From positions 1 through 56,558 of the forward strand of contig CAJQOP010000074.1 in NCBI GenBank assembly GCA_905479945.1: a stretch of DNA of 56,558 nucleotides, in the 5' to 3' direction. A program made the translations under genes and the position numbers. The notes under the pieces are model-generated. The model searched no databases. It was not told the origin of the DNA and saw only the letters and a list, made by a program, of their open reading frames with translations. Positions 1 to 9,325 of the stretch are shown in pieces. Source of the stretch: an uncultured Glaciecola sp. GTDB lineage: Bacteria; Pseudomonadota; Gammaproteobacteria; Enterobacterales; Alteromonadaceae. The first letter of the stretch is position 1. The number at the start of each line of letters is the position of its first letter.

Positions 1-649
1 CAAAATGCTGCATCTCGCCCGCGCCACCTGAAGCGATTAAGGGTACTTGGCAGACCGCTCTTACCGCAGCAAGTTGTTTTATATCATAACCCTTGCGAAC
101 ACCGTCTTGATTCATACAATTCAACACGATCTCGCCAGCACCATGTGATTGAACTTCTTTAACCCAATCGAGAGTTTGCCATGTGGTTTTTTGCGTGCGG
201 CTTTCGTCACCCGTAAATTGGTAAACTTCATATTGATTTGTTTGCTCATTGAAAAAGCTATCTATCCCAATAACCACGCATTGCTGTCCAAATGTATCGT
301 GCAGCTCTTTAATGAGAGAAGGGTTTGACAGAGCGGGGCTGTTGATTGAGATTTTATCTGCACCCATCTCTAAAATTTTACCCGCATCTTCAACTGATTT
401 TATGCCGCCTGCAACACAAAAAGGAATATCAATAACTTGCGCTATTTTAGTTACCCAGCTTTTATCCACGACACGTTTATCGCTTGATGCTGTAATATCA
501 TAAAATACCAGTTCGTCAGCGCCAGCCTCAGCATAGCGCCTAGCGAGAGGAACAATATCACCAATAATTTCATGATTACGAAACTTAACCCCTTTCACGA
601 CAACGCCGTCTTTAACGTCTAAGCAGGGGATGATTCTTCTTGCTAGCAT
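1..649 (-). CDS. hisF: Imidazole glycerol phosphate synthase cyclase subunit HisF (3' end outside window)
   Basis: HisF is the cyclase subunit of imidazole glycerol phosphate synthase. It uses ammonia from HisH to convert PRFAR into IGP and AICAR in the cytoplasm. The visible N-terminal 216 residues begin [15 protein letters not shown], placing the family's catalytic Asp at residue 11. The phosphate-binding TIM-barrel segments (VAGGIKS, and IASGGAGEM near the window edge) are also visible. The family is usually about 257 residues, so roughly 40 are missing because the window ends, not because the gene is broken. It lies downstream of ilvE with a gap of 49 bp rather than next to hisA, which is unusual. 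Identification is secure. Confidence 0.96.
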   Translation of the reverse strand, partial: MLARRIIPCLDVKDGVVVKGVKFRNHEIIGDIVPLARRYAEAGADELVFYDITASSDKRVVDKSWVTKIAQVIDIPFCVAGGIKSVEDAGKILEMGADKISINSPALSNPSLIKELHDTFGQQCVVIGIDSFFNEQTNQYEVYQFTGDESRTQKTTWQTLDWVKEVQSHGAGEIVLNCMNQDGVRKGYDIKQLAAVRAVCQVPLIASGGAGEMQHF

Positions 650-698
650 TCATTTGCCTTTTTAAAAATTACTTGAAACCGCTAGGGTTTGTTGATGA

Positions 699-1697
699 CT
701 ACTTAACTTTTACTAACCAATTATGCTTGTCTTCGGCCTTGCCCCACTGAATGTCGTTTAGTGCTTGGCGAAGTTTTATGGTCGTTGGCCCTGCTTCACC
801 AGAACCGACTTGATGCTCTTCGCCGTTATGAATAAAAGTGCCAACGGGTGTTAATACTGCAGCTGTGCCTGATAAAGCGGCTTCAACGCCGGGTTTGGCA
901 GCTCTTTGTAATAATTCACTCACGCTAATATCTCGTTCACTTACCGTCATGCCCAAGTCCGCAGCTAAGGTAAGGATCGAGCTTCGGGTAACGCCATGTA
1001 AGAAGCTAGAATCGAGTGCTTTGGTGATAATTTCATTGCCATCAATTAAGATAAAGTTAGCCGCGCCAGTTTCCTGTACGTCGCCATTTGGACAAAACAA
1101 TATTTGGTCTGCTTGCACTTCTGAACGGGCTTGTAAAATAGGCCCTAAAGCACTTGCATAGTTACCGCCACTTTTTATCATTCCCATATGCGGAGCGCAA
1201 CGCAGGCCTGTTTCATCTAATAAAAGGCGTAGCGGTCTGGCGCCACCAGAAAAGTAATCACCAACAGGCGATAGCAATACATATAGCATGGACGTAAGTG
1301 ATGGCGCTGCAGCTTTTCCTATCGATGCTTCTGTACCAATATGGGTAGGACGAATATACATAGAACCTGGAGGCTCAGGCACATCGTCAGAGTACTGCGC
1401 TACTATGCTAAAGATCATTGATTCAACTTGATCGGTGTTAATTTTCGGTAAGTTCAGTAAGCGGCTGCTTTGCTCAAAACGTTTGATGTTCTGGTCCATT
1501 CTAAACAAATAAATACCACCGTCGGCATGGCGAAAAGCTTTCATTCCCTCAAAGCAGGTACTTGAATAGTGCAGTACATGTGCGCCAGGGTGCATTTGAA
1601 TACTCTCAGCAGAGACCTTTTTAGTATCGCTCCACGTATCATTTTCAAAGGTAGCTAATGCCATTTGTGGCATAAAAACAGTCCCGAACACAGCCAT
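699..1697 (-). CDS. ilvE: Branched-chain amino acid aminotransferase, inserted in the his operon
   Basis: A fold-type IV PLP aminotransferase of 332 residues, most like the branched-chain family that makes Leu, Ile and Val from their 2-oxo acids. The segment MIKSGGNYASAL carries the expected PLP lysine (K175), and DVQETGAANF (E209) follows as the usual cofactor-binding glutamate region. The start ATG has an AGGA Shine-Dalgarno about 7 nt upstream. The gene sits between hisA and hisF in the same direction. A 214-bp gap on the hisA side could hold its own promoter, so it may be transcribed both from there and from the his promoter. The family is clear; the substrate preference (branched-chain rather than D-amino acid or lyase relatives) is inferred from overall similarity to IlvE. 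Confidence 0.9.
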   Translation of the reverse strand: MAVFGTVFMPQMALATFENDTWSDTKKVSAESIQMHPGAHVLHYSSTCFEGMKAFRHADGGIYLFRMDQNIKRFEQSSRLLNLPKINTDQVESMIFSIVAQYSDDVPEPPGSMYIRPTHIGTEASIGKAAAPSLTSMLYVLLSPVGDYFSGGARPLRLLLDETGLRCAPHMGMIKSGGNYASALGPILQARSEVQADQILFCPNGDVQETGAANFILIDGNEIITKALDSSFLHGVTRSSILTLAADLGMTVSERDISVSELLQRAAKPGVEAALSGTAAVLTPVGTFIHNGEEHQVGSGEAGPTTIKLRQALNDIQWGKAEDKHNWLVKVK

Positions 1698-1880
1698 GTA
1701 AAATTCCTAATATTTGTTGTAGGCCTTATAGCCTAATAATCTTGGTTAACAACTTACGTTTGTCGACCTTAATGAATGGGGTAATACTAACTCTTTATTA
1801 TCTGCAGTTCATTAGATAACGTTTCATACATCTTATTCTGTCCGGCCTAAATTGGCTCAGTTTTCATTTTGCCTAGTATT

Positions 1881-1928
1881 TTATTCGCCCAGAACTTAAC
1901 TCGCCCAGTCCTTAATTCGCCCAGCGGT
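1881..1928. repeat. Three tandem 16-bp units spanning the end of hisA
   Basis: Units at 1881-1896, 1897-1912 and 1913-1928 share the core TCGCCCAG and repeat at exactly 16 bp. The third unit is the last coding part of hisA, and the other two lie just beyond its stop codon. Adjacent units match at about 12 of 16 positions. The period is not a multiple of three, so the repeat does not extend the protein. Confidence 0.8.
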
Positions 1929-2646
1929 CGATAGCTTGTTTCACTGTGAACTTACCTTCGAGCAAAGCGCGGCCTAGAATAACTCCTGCAACCTTGGTTG
2001 GCTTTAAGACTTCAATATCCGCTAAACAGCCTATGCCGCCAGAAGCTTGCCACTGAATATCTGGAAATTGTGCCACTACTTCTGTGTATAGACTATCATT
2101 CGCACCTTGCAAAGTGCCGTCACGGCTTATATCGGTGCATAAAACATGCTTCAGGCCAACTAAAGAATAACGTTTAATCAGTGCTTCTATCGATACACCA
2201 GAATCTTGCTGCCAGCCATGTGTAGCGACGAATTTATTACCTTTTTCATCAATATTGATATCCAGTGCCAACACAATATGATCGGGACCAAATTCACGCA
2301 TCCATTGCTCAACCAGCTCTGGTTTAGTTACCGCTAGAGAGCCGATAACTACTCTTTCAACGCCAACTTTTAACAATCCCTCTACGTCGGCTTTAGTGCG
2401 CACACCGCCGCCACTTTGGAACTTCATGCGTTTGGTTGCTACCATATCCGAAATGAGTTTAAGCTGTCGTTTAGATGTGTCTTTTGCACCGGTGAGATCA
2501 ACAATATGTAGCCACTGAGCGCCATCATCAGCGTATTGATGAACGACATCAACCGGATCGAGCTTATATTCAGTTGTCTGGCTATAGTCACCTTGGTAAA
2601 GGCGAACCACTTTTCCTTCGATTAAGTCGATAGCAGGGATGATCAT
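1912..2646 (-). CDS. hisA: ProFAR isomerase HisA
   Basis: HisA isomerises ProFAR to PRFAR, the fourth step of histidine synthesis. The 244-residue length is normal for this TIM-barrel enzyme. The N-terminus [19 protein letters not shown] carries the catalytic Asp7, and a second acidic active-site region appears in [11 protein letters not shown]. Phosphate-binding segments QSGGGVR and ASGGIG are present. The gene starts 9 bp after hisH stops, so the two are probably translationally linked. The C-terminal codons lie inside a three-copy 16-bp tandem repeat that continues past the stop codon. Downstream is ilvE, not hisF as in the usual order. Confidence 0.97.
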   Translation of the reverse strand: MIIPAIDLIEGKVVRLYQGDYSQTTEYKLDPVDVVHQYADDGAQWLHIVDLTGAKDTSKRQLKLISDMVATKRMKFQSGGGVRTKADVEGLLKVGVERVVIGSLAVTKPELVEQWMREFGPDHIVLALDINIDEKGNKFVATHGWQQDSGVSIEALIKRYSLVGLKHVLCTDISRDGTLQGANDSLYTEVVAQFPDIQWQASGGIGCLADIEVLKPTKVAGVILGRALLEGKFTVKQAIDRWAN

Positions 2647-2655
2647 TTTGCTTCC

Positions 2656-3357
2656 TTACAACTGTATAAAGTTTTTAAGTAACTGAGCACCTGCATCGCT
2701 AGAGCGCTCTGGATGGAATTGCACACCAAAAAAATTATCTTTGTGAATAGCTGCTGAGAACGTTGTCCCGATATCAGCTTTGAGTTGCTCTGCAATGCTG
2801 TGTTTCTGCAGTGCATTGTCACCATTGGATGCAAGGTTTAGCGCGTTTTTAGCATTAGCATAATGGCAAGTAGCCAAGGTGTGCTCATACTCATCGACAG
2901 CATAGCTATGCACAAAGTAAAAGTGCTCTCCATCTGGAATATTAGCAAATAATGGATTTTCATACTTGCTGCTTACTCGATTCCAGCCCATGTGCGGAAG
3001 CCGTAAACTACCTACTTGCATGCGTTTAACGTGTCCTGGAATAAGGTTAAGGCTTTGGGTTAAGTCTGTTTTGCCGAACTCACCTTCTTCGGAATCCGTG
3101 ACCATTAACTGCATGCCTAAACAAACGCCAAGAGTAGGCTGTGTAAGAGACCGCAAGCAGTCTGCAAGTCCTTTTTTATTAATGCTGCTCATTGCCGCAG
3201 GAGCACTGCCAACACCTGGCAACAATACACGCTGAGCTTTAGCTATTACCTTTACGTCGTCAGATACCTCTACTTGGCTTCCAAGACGCTCAAATGCAAA
3301 TTTCACCGACGAAATGTTTGCACAACCTGTGTTCACAATGACAAGTGAATTTGACAT
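2656..3357 (-). CDS. hisH: Imidazole glycerol phosphate synthase glutaminase subunit HisH
   Basis: HisH is the class I glutamine amidotransferase that feeds ammonia to HisF. The nucleophile is Cys79 in GVCLGMQ, and the His-Glu pair is in GVQFHPE (H215, E217). The start directly abuts the hisB stop with no gap. At 233 residues it is longer than the roughly 200 usual for the family. The extra length is a polar insertion at about residues 168-200, between the strand ending TCHYANA and FSAAIHKDNF, where the enterobacterial enzyme is nearly continuous. The reading frame is intact through it, so it looks like a real loop extension and not a frameshift. The function call is secure. Confidence 0.96.
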   Translation of the reverse strand: MSNSLVIVNTGCANISSVKFAFERLGSQVEVSDDVKVIAKAQRVLLPGVGSAPAAMSSINKKGLADCLRSLTQPTLGVCLGMQLMVTDSEEGEFGKTDLTQSLNLIPGHVKRMQVGSLRLPHMGWNRVSSKYENPLFANIPDGEHFYFVHSYAVDEYEHTLATCHYANAKNALNLASNGDNALQKHSIAEQLKADIGTTFSAAIHKDNFFGVQFHPERSSDAGAQLLKNFIQL

Positions 3358-4428
3358 TTACAAGGCACCTTTAGTACTTGGAAGTGCATCGCCTTCTTTT
3401 GCTATTGCCTGACGTAGTGCGCGTCCGAATACTTTGAACAAGCTTTCTACTTGATGATGCGCGTTACCCTCAGTTGTGGACAAGTGCAGCGACAAGCCCA
3501 TGGTTTGTGCAATAGAATAGAAAAAGTGTGGCACCATTTCAGTGGCCATGTCGCCGACAGAGTCGCGCGAGAAATTAGCCTCAAATTTAAGATGTGGACG
3601 ATTCGATATGTCCATCATACATTCTGCCCGGCATTCGTCCATCGGCAGAGCGAAGCCAAAACGGGCAATACCGCGTTTATCGCCTAATGCTTTTTTCAGG
3701 CATTCACCTAGGGCTAGCGCTGTATCTTCAACGCTGTGATGATCATCTATGTGCAAGTCACCATCGACACTTACATTTAAGTAAAAGCCACCATGTGTGG
3801 CGACCTGATCCAGCATATGGTCAAAAAAGCCCAAGCCAGTATGAATCTCTGGTTTTTGAGTACTGTCTAAGTTTACTTTCACTTTGATGTCAGTTTCAGA
3901 AGTTGTTCTGACCACTTCAGCTTTGCGCTCAGTGACGGTAAGCTGGTGGGTGATCATCGGCCAGTTATTGTTTTGTGGGTCATATTTAATCGCCTGAATA
4001 CCCATGTTCTCAGCTAACTGCACGTCGGTATCTCGATCGCCAATCACAAATGAGCGCGTAAAATCGACTTTGCCTTGCTGCAAGTAATCCTTTACTAAGC
4101 CAAGCTTTGGTTTTCTGCAGCTGCAGTTTTCATGATCGAAATGCGGGCAAATCAAGACATCGTCAAATTTGACACCCTGGCTCGAAAAAAACTTCATCAT
4201 AGCGTCGTGTGGAGCATCGAAGTCGGCTTGAGGAAAGCTGTCAGTGCCTAAACCATCTTGGTTTGAGACCATAACTAATTTGAAACCCGCGGCTTGGAGT
4301 TTGAGTAACTCTGGAACGACGTGGGGTTCAAATGCTAATTTTTCCAAACTATCTAATTGTTTATCGACAGGAGGCTCTTCAACTAGCGTGCCATCGCGAT
4401 CTATGAAAAGAATAGGTTGTTGACTCAT
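3358..4428 (-). CDS. hisB: Bifunctional histidinol-phosphatase / IGP dehydratase HisB
   Basis: A two-domain enzyme of 356 residues. The N-terminal HAD phosphatase has the motif FIDRDGT with Asp10 and Asp12 and a zinc loop C94-x-H96-x5-C102-x-C104. The C-terminal dehydratase, from about residue 165, has the metal-binding signatures GFFDHMLDQ and DHHSVEDTA. It catalyses the dehydration of IGP and the later dephosphorylation of histidinol phosphate. I chose the ATG at 4428 ([14 protein letters not shown]) because it matches the family's usual N-terminus and lies one base after the hisC stop. An in-frame ATG at 4449 would add seven residues and overlap hisC. The fusion is typical of Gammaproteobacteria. 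Confidence 0.95.
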   Translation of the reverse strand: MSQQPILFIDRDGTLVEEPPVDKQLDSLEKLAFEPHVVPELLKLQAAGFKLVMVSNQDGLGTDSFPQADFDAPHDAMMKFFSSQGVKFDDVLICPHFDHENCSCRKPKLGLVKDYLQQGKVDFTRSFVIGDRDTDVQLAENMGIQAIKYDPQNNNWPMITHQLTVTERKAEVVRTTSETDIKVKVNLDSTQKPEIHTGLGFFDHMLDQVATHGGFYLNVSVDGDLHIDDHHSVEDTALALGECLKKALGDKRGIARFGFALPMDECRAECMMDISNRPHLKFEANFSRDSVGDMATEMVPHFFYSIAQTMGLSLHLSTTEGNAHHQVESLFKVFGRALRQAIAKEGDALPSTKGAL

Positions 4429-4429
4429 G

Positions 4430-5590
4430 TTATTGATTTCCATCGGCAAAAAATGCCTTAATTAATACTAATAATATTTGGTTTTGCTTAGGGCTGCCAA
4501 CGCTAATTCGTAAGCAATTATCTAATTTAATTTGTTTTGATTGGTCGCGAATAAGCATCTTATTTTTTACAAGATAAGCCATCAAGTCCGTTTTGTAAGT
4601 GCTTCTAAAAAGTATAAAGTTAGCGTTTATGTCGCCAACTATTTTTATGTCACCTATTTGTTGCAGTTGGTTCTGTAAAGAAACTAGCTCTGCTTTTAGT
4701 ACATTCACGTCTTTTTGCATCTTCGCTAAGCCATAATCATCTAATGCTTTGCTAGCGATTTGGGCAACAGGGTCTGGAATTGGATAGGGTGCAATGACTT
4801 TCAATAAGATCTTGATAATAGCCGGTGACGCCAAAGTAAAACCGCAGCGCAAACCTGCTAGAGCGAAGGCCTTTGATAAGGTTCTTAATATCACCAAATT
4901 ATCGTGTTGGGCGAGCAAGTCAGTTTGTGTATGTTCGTTATCAAACTCAATATAGGCTTCGTCGACAACAACAATGGCTTTGTTTTTGAAAGCGCTTAGC
5001 ACTTTAACAATATCAGCTTTAACAACGCTAGTGCCGGTTGGGTTATTTGGTGAACAAATGAAAACCGCTTTCACTTTGCCGACATATTGCAGAATGTCAT
5101 CTGTGTTTAGGCTGAAATCGTCGTTCAACAAGGCTTTTTTTACGCCGACATCGAAAGTTTGCGCACTAATTGCATACATTCCATAGGTTGGCGGACAAAT
5201 TAGAATGCTGTCTTTACCAGCCTTACAAAAGGCGCGAATTATCAGTTCGATGCCTTCATCAGCGCCCCGAGTGACCAATGTTTGAGATGCTTGCAAGCCA
5301 GCATACTGAGCATAGGCATTAATGACAGTGTTTGGTTGGCAATCTGGGTAACGGTTGAACACCGAAGAGTCTACTGAGTATTCTGAGCTAAATGGTGATT
5401 CGTTGGCATTCAAGCAAATCTGTTTCTCGTCGGCACCAGAACCAGCAAATAAGCGCCTAGCCGATTCATAAGGTGTAAGCGCATTGACATGAGCAAGCGT
5501 AAGTTCTGACAACCACTTGGCAGTTGTTTGAGAACTCTCGGTTTTTTCTCCACTAATGGCTTCTTTCTCGCCCAAGCTGCTGTCGTTCAT
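4430..5590 (-). CDS. hisC: Histidinol-phosphate aminotransferase HisC
   Basis: A fold-type I PLP aminotransferase converting imidazole acetol phosphate to histidinol phosphate. The Schiff-base lysine is K240 in [25 protein letters not shown] supplies the cofactor Asp210 and Tyr213, and CSPNNPTG is the typical substrate loop. The start overlaps the hisD stop by 4 bp (ATGA), indicating translational coupling. The protein has 386 residues; about 25 polar residues at the N-terminus, rich in Ser, Glu and Lys, precede the conserved [11 protein letters not shown] segment. I see no in-frame ATG in that stretch that would remove the extension. Confidence 0.96.
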   Translation of the reverse strand: MNDSSLGEKEAISGEKTESSQTTAKWLSELTLAHVNALTPYESARRLFAGSGADEKQICLNANESPFSSEYSVDSSVFNRYPDCQPNTVINAYAQYAGLQASQTLVTRGADEGIELIIRAFCKAGKDSILICPPTYGMYAISAQTFDVGVKKALLNDDFSLNTDDILQYVGKVKAVFICSPNNPTGTSVVKADIVKVLSAFKNKAIVVVDEAYIEFDNEHTQTDLLAQHDNLVILRTLSKAFALAGLRCGFTLASPAIIKILLKVIAPYPIPDPVAQIASKALDDYGLAKMQKDVNVLKAELVSLQNQLQQIGDIKIVGDINANFILFRSTYKTDLMAYLVKNKMLIRDQSKQIKLDNCLRISVGSPKQNQILLVLIKAFFADGNQ

Positions 5591-7035
5591 GGCTGCACCT
5601 TTAGCGGATTATCAATGTAAACGCGCGTGTCATTGCTAGCTGAGTTTGGGATAACTGAAGCGTCAATGCCGCTTTTACTTAAATTACTTTCAATGCTTTC
5701 GCCTGTTTTAAGCGTTTTTATGTCGGGTAAATCTAAGCCTGTCAATCTAATTTTAACTGCATTGCGATGTGCATCTAAACCTTCAGCATCAGCTAAGTCC
5801 ATAATTGCATCACCAATATTTTCTAGACCTTCACGGCTTAGCTCTTGCACTGTATAGCGGCGCATGAAGTCGACTAAACCCAAACTTGAATAATTGCGCG
5901 CATAACCATACGTTGGCAATACATGGTTTGTACCGCTAGCATAATCACCTGCCGACTCTGGAGAATAGGCGCCAACAAAAATTGAACCAGCATGCTTCAA
6001 ATTCGTTAGTAAATCGCGAGGGTTGTCTGTTTGTATTATAAGATGCTCGGGAGCATAAGCGTTACTTACGGTGACCGACTGCTCAATACTGTCAGTTAAA
6101 ATGTAACGACTATTATCAACCGCTTTACTGGCAATATCTTTACGTGAAAGTTGGGCCAATTGCAAAACAAGCTGCTGCTGCACGCTGGCAATAAGAGAGC
6201 GACTATTACTGACTAAAACAGCTTGGGAATCTGCACCATGTTCAGCTTGTGAGAGTAAATCAGCGGCTACAAATCCTGCGTCAGCATTTGCGTCGGCAAT
6301 CACAAGCACTTCCGATGGGCCGGCAGGCATATCAATAGCAGCGCCGCCAATAGATTGGCTTACTTGCTGTTTTGCTTCGGTAACAAAACTATTGCCCGGT
6401 CCAAAAATTTTATCGACTTTAGGGATCGTCTCGGTACCGAATGCCATTGCAGCGATAGCTTGTGCTCCTCCACAAAGATAAATATGTTCAATGCCGCAAA
6501 TCTTTGCTGCATAACAAATTTCAGCAGCAATCGTGCCCTGTGGTGAAGGCGGTGTGCATAAAATAGGTAAATCGCAACCAGCAACTTGTGCTGAAACGCC
6601 CAACATTAATACCGTTGAAGGCAAAGGCGCGCTGCCACCTGGAATATAAAGCCCTACTTTTTCGAGGGCATCGTATTTTTGCTCACAAATAACGCCTGGA
6701 GATGTCTCAATGCTAATGTCCTGAGGCTTTTGTGCTTCGTGAAATATTTTAATATTTTGATAAGCAACATCAATAGCTCGCTTTACCTTGCTACTAATCT
6801 TGCTTTCGGCATCATTAATGAAGCTAAGATCCAAACGCAAGTTGCTTAATTCTGCAGCATCAAATTGTTTTGTGAAGTCGATCACAGCGCTATCTTTGTT
6901 TTCACGAACTTTACTGAGTATTTTAGAGACAGTATCGCGCAACATCACACTGTCCTTCATCGCAGGACGCATTAGCGAATCAGCCTGTTGCTGCTCACTT
7001 AACTGTCCCCATTCAATAATTGATTGCGACGACAT
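5587..7035 (-). CDS. hisD: Histidinol dehydrogenase HisD
   Basis: HisD oxidises histidinol to histidine in two NAD-dependent steps using a zinc ion. Conserved segments seen are FGPGNSFVTEAK (about 211-222), DMPAGPSEVLV, the zinc region SQAEHGADSQ (Q263, H266) and the catalytic Glu330-His331 in APEHLIIQ. The length is 482 residues against about 430 for the usual enzyme. The excess is a C-terminal tail of about 45 residues after the conserved LDAHRNAVKIRL segment, rich in Ser, Asp and Asn. The tail overlaps the start of hisC by 4 bp at its end. The gene follows hisG after 5 bp. Confidence 0.97.
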   Translation of the reverse strand: MSSQSIIEWGQLSEQQQADSLMRPAMKDSVMLRDTVSKILSKVRENKDSAVIDFTKQFDAAELSNLRLDLSFINDAESKISSKVKRAIDVAYQNIKIFHEAQKPQDISIETSPGVICEQKYDALEKVGLYIPGGSAPLPSTVLMLGVSAQVAGCDLPILCTPPSPQGTIAAEICYAAKICGIEHIYLCGGAQAIAAMAFGTETIPKVDKIFGPGNSFVTEAKQQVSQSIGGAAIDMPAGPSEVLVIADANADAGFVAADLLSQAEHGADSQAVLVSNSRSLIASVQQQLVLQLAQLSRKDIASKAVDNSRYILTDSIEQSVTVSNAYAPEHLIIQTDNPRDLLTNLKHAGSIFVGAYSPESAGDYASGTNHVLPTYGYARNYSSLGLVDFMRRYTVQELSREGLENIGDAIMDLADAEGLDAHRNAVKIRLTGLDLPDIKTLKTGESIESNLSKSGIDASVIPNSASNDTRVYIDNPLKVQP

Positions 7036-7040
7036 CGTTA

Positions 7041-7940
7041 TTACCCCATCATTTTTTCAATTGGCATAACAAGGATTGAGCTGCAGCCCAACGATTTCAG
7101 CTTCTCCATGGTTTCCCAGAATAGCGTTTCAGTGCTGACAACGTGAATTGCTACTGATTCTTCGTTTCCAGCCAAAGGCAATACTGTTGGATTCTCGGCG
7201 CCAGGCAGTAAGCTTTTTACTTGCTCCAAATAAGCTTTCGGTGCATGTAGCATAATGTATTTGCTTTCTTTGGCTTGCATTACGCCATCAATTCTCGGCA
7301 GTAAACGATTTACTAGAGATTGTTTATCATCACCAATCGGCTGCGCTTTTTGAATCAATACCGCTTTTGATTTAAATACGACCTCTTGTTCACGCAAACC
7401 ATTCGCTTCCAGGGTTGCGCCAGTTGATACTAGATCACAAATTGAATCAGCGACACCAGCGCGCGGGGCAACCTCTACGGAGCCTGTTAGCATAACTGCT
7501 TTAGCATCTATACTGTTCTCGTTGAAATACCTTTCGAGCAAGTAAGGATAAGTCGTTGCTACTTTTGTGCCATTGAGCGATGCAATACCAGAATATGCCA
7601 TTTCGTTTGGAACAGCGATTGATAAACGACAAGCTCCATAATCTAATCGGCGTAGCGTTTTAAAATCTGCCGGTCGATTAGATGCCTGGCGTTCCAACAT
7701 TTTTTCTTCTAATTCATTCTCGCCAATAAAACCCATATCTACAACACCGTCCATGACTAAGCCAGGAATGTCATCATCTCTGACCAAGAGCAGATCGATT
7801 GGCTGATTAGTTGAATGAGCAATAAGTAAGCGATCTCTAATTTGGAGTTTAATGCCGATGGCTTTTAATAAGGAGATGCTATCGTCACTCAATCGACCTT
7901 TTTTTTGTATCGCAATTTTTAGTCTTTTAGAATCGCTCAT
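7041..7940 (-). CDS. hisG: ATP phosphoribosyltransferase HisG (long form)
   Basis: HisG starts histidine synthesis by joining ATP and PRPP, and it is the step inhibited by histidine. At 299 residues it is the long form: a catalytic domain beginning [17 protein letters not shown], then the PRPP-binding region around [14 protein letters not shown], and a C-terminal ACT-like regulatory domain that usually binds histidine. It is therefore not the short form that needs HisZ. It is the first structural gene after the leader and attenuator at 8071-8204, so its expression should respond to charged tRNA-His. Confidence 0.97.
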   Translation of the reverse strand: MSDSKRLKIAIQKKGRLSDDSISLLKAIGIKLQIRDRLLIAHSTNQPIDLLLVRDDDIPGLVMDGVVDMGFIGENELEEKMLERQASNRPADFKTLRRLDYGACRLSIAVPNEMAYSGIASLNGTKVATTYPYLLERYFNENSIDAKAVMLTGSVEVAPRAGVADSICDLVSTGATLEANGLREQEVVFKSKAVLIQKAQPIGDDKQSLVNRLLPRIDGVMQAKESKYIMLHAPKAYLEQVKSLLPGAENPTVLPLAGNEESVAIHVVSTETLFWETMEKLKSLGCSSILVMPIEKMMG

Positions 7941-8070
7941 TTTTAGTTCCTTTTGTGCTTTCGCGTAATATTTTATATGTTTCTTTAGTCATGATGTTTT
8001 GGCCAACACTAACTAATACAGTATCTATCTGAGAGGGATCGGTTTGATTTAAATGCAGTTAAAAATCAAA

Positions 8071-8104
8071 CAAAAAACCCCCGAAAGTTTCCTCTCGAGG
8101 GCTT
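8071..8104 (-). terminator. his operon attenuator (intrinsic terminator)
   Basis: On the minus strand a 10-bp stem is formed by 8092-8101 pairing with 8078-8087, closed by a GAAA tetraloop at 8088-8091. Two G-T wobbles occur in the stem. It is followed by a run of six T residues at 8072-8077. It lies between the leader peptide and hisG, exactly where the histidine attenuator is expected. Upstream segments at about 8120-8163 (containing CCTTCCAG and CTGGAAAGG, and a later TTTCCTTTCC) can form alternative hairpins, as attenuation requires. Confidence 0.9.
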
Positions 8105-8162
8105 CAAATTTCTTAAATGCCATGGAAAGGAAACACCACCTTTCCAGCACCAACCTGGAAGG

Positions 8163-8204
8163 CTATGCGTTCATATGATGATGGCTAAAATTTGTTTTTT
8201 TCAT
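8163..8204 (-). CDS. hisL: his operon leader peptide
   Basis: A 13-codon reading frame, MKKTNFSHHHMNA, ends in TAG 58 nt before the attenuator hairpin. It contains three consecutive histidine codons, all CAT. In the enterobacterial his operon the equivalent peptide has seven histidines, and ribosome stalling there decides whether the terminator forms. Position, size and His run together make the identification strong despite the very short length. The ribosome-binding site is weak (GAAAG about 7 nt upstream). Confidence 0.88.
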   Translation of the reverse strand: MKKTNFSHHHMNA

Positions 8205-8237
8205 TTTATTTCTTTCAATCTCGAATTAATTTCTATT

Positions 8238-8267
8238 CTTATACTTTGATAGCTGAATGTTATCCAA
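8238..8267 (-). promoter_or_regulatory. Probable his operon promoter
   Basis: Reading the minus strand, TTGGAT (8267-8262) and TATAAG (8243-8238) are separated by 18 bp, giving a plausible sigma-70 promoter. Transcription would start near 8230, about 26 nt before the leader peptide. This is a by-eye match, not a scored one. Confidence 0.6.
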
Positions 8268-8368
8268 CTTACCGCTGTTAATCAACCGCAAACCTTCTGC
8301 AAATGCAGATTGTTTCAAATAACTCATGCCATTTTTTTATAAGCTAGCTGACATGAATGGAAAAGCGT

Positions 8369-9199
8369 CTATTGTTCCCAGGATCGTTTACTCGGTGTCG
8401 CTTCTTCTAATTTAGTTGCCAAAGCTATTGGGCTCAGTTGGCTTGCTCTCATGTCATGAATATCGGCCTGCAGCGAGGTGCGAAATAACTTCACTTCGTT
8501 CCAAAGATCTAAAAACTGCTTACGCTGTTCTTTAGTTCGTTCACTTCTTTTTATATTGTCACTGGCCTCCAATAAAGGGCCTAACGCAGCATAAGCATTT
8601 TGCAGTCGTGCGCTTTGTTGCTTCTCAAATTCGGCTAAGCCGATTATTTCTTTTGGGCGTAAGCTGTTTATAATAGGCGCTTCAATGTCAGATTTTGGCT
8701 TATTCCATGCCGAATAGTGTTCAACATAGTCCTCAATATCGACGCTAGCAGCGCTTTGCCAAGTGCTTAAGGAATCTATGTTCATCAACTCACCGGTTTT
8801 CGGATCGACAATTAGCACGGTTGGGGTAGCAAAGTAATTAGGATAACCAACTAAATTAGTAAGTTCTCTTCTGTCTTCTAAGTAGCCTACATCAATAAAC
8901 GTTGTTACGAAACGCTCTGACAATATAGTTTGCATTTGGTCTGTTGAAAAGTTTTCAGCTAGGCCTACGCTGTCATGGCACCATTGCGCTCCGAGCACGA
9001 TTAATGCATATTTATCCGCCATAGCAGCTTGCTCTAAAGTTGTTTGAGCTTGATTCAGTGGATTTTCAAGTGGGGTGTAGACATACTCAGGTTTGACGCT
9101 TTTGTTGCCACTGGCGTAACTCGCGCTGGCTACCATAAGCAGTGTCGATAGCAATAAAAAGTTAAATTTCTGATTCAGCAAAGTCATTTGATTTGTCAT
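8369..9199 (-). CDS. Periplasmic thioredoxin-fold protein with a CxxS active site
   Basis: A 276-residue protein with a signal peptide (hydrophobic residues about 13-27, a likely cleavage near ASA-SYASG). A thioredoxin-like domain at about 55-165 contains ALIVLGAQWCHDS, with C74-H-D-S77 in place of the usual CxxC, and ATPTVLIVDPKTGE, the cis-proline strand. The C-terminal 110 residues are helical and polar, with no recognised domain. Loss of the second cysteine argues against a simple disulfide oxidase or reductase; isomerase, mixed-disulfide or non-redox roles are possible. It stands alone between the his leader and a divergent small gene. I do not recognise a specific named family, and the substrate is unknown. 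Confidence 0.7.
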   Translation of the reverse strand: MTNQMTLLNQKFNFLLLSTLLMVASASYASGNKSVKPEYVYTPLENPLNQAQTTLEQAAMADKYALIVLGAQWCHDSVGLAENFSTDQMQTILSERFVTTFIDVGYLEDRRELTNLVGYPNYFATPTVLIVDPKTGELMNIDSLSTWQSAASVDIEDYVEHYSAWNKPKSDIEAPIINSLRPKEIIGLAEFEKQQSARLQNAYAALGPLLEASDNIKRSERTKEQRKQFLDLWNEVKLFRTSLQADIHDMRASQLSPIALATKLEEATPSKRSWEQ

Positions 9200-9325
9200 T
9201 CATAGTGGCAGTATTATTATTTCTTAACATAGCACTTTTTACTAATTGAAACATTCTGATACGACTGATTTGAGCAAATAATACAAAATTTAGTTTATAA
9301 TGGTTTATTAACCAGAGGTATTTGA

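Noticed and set aside
1698..1911. A leader peptide or attenuator before ilvE
   Set aside because: A short frame (MYETLSNELQIIKS) exists, but it is not rich in branched-chain residues and no terminator hairpin follows.
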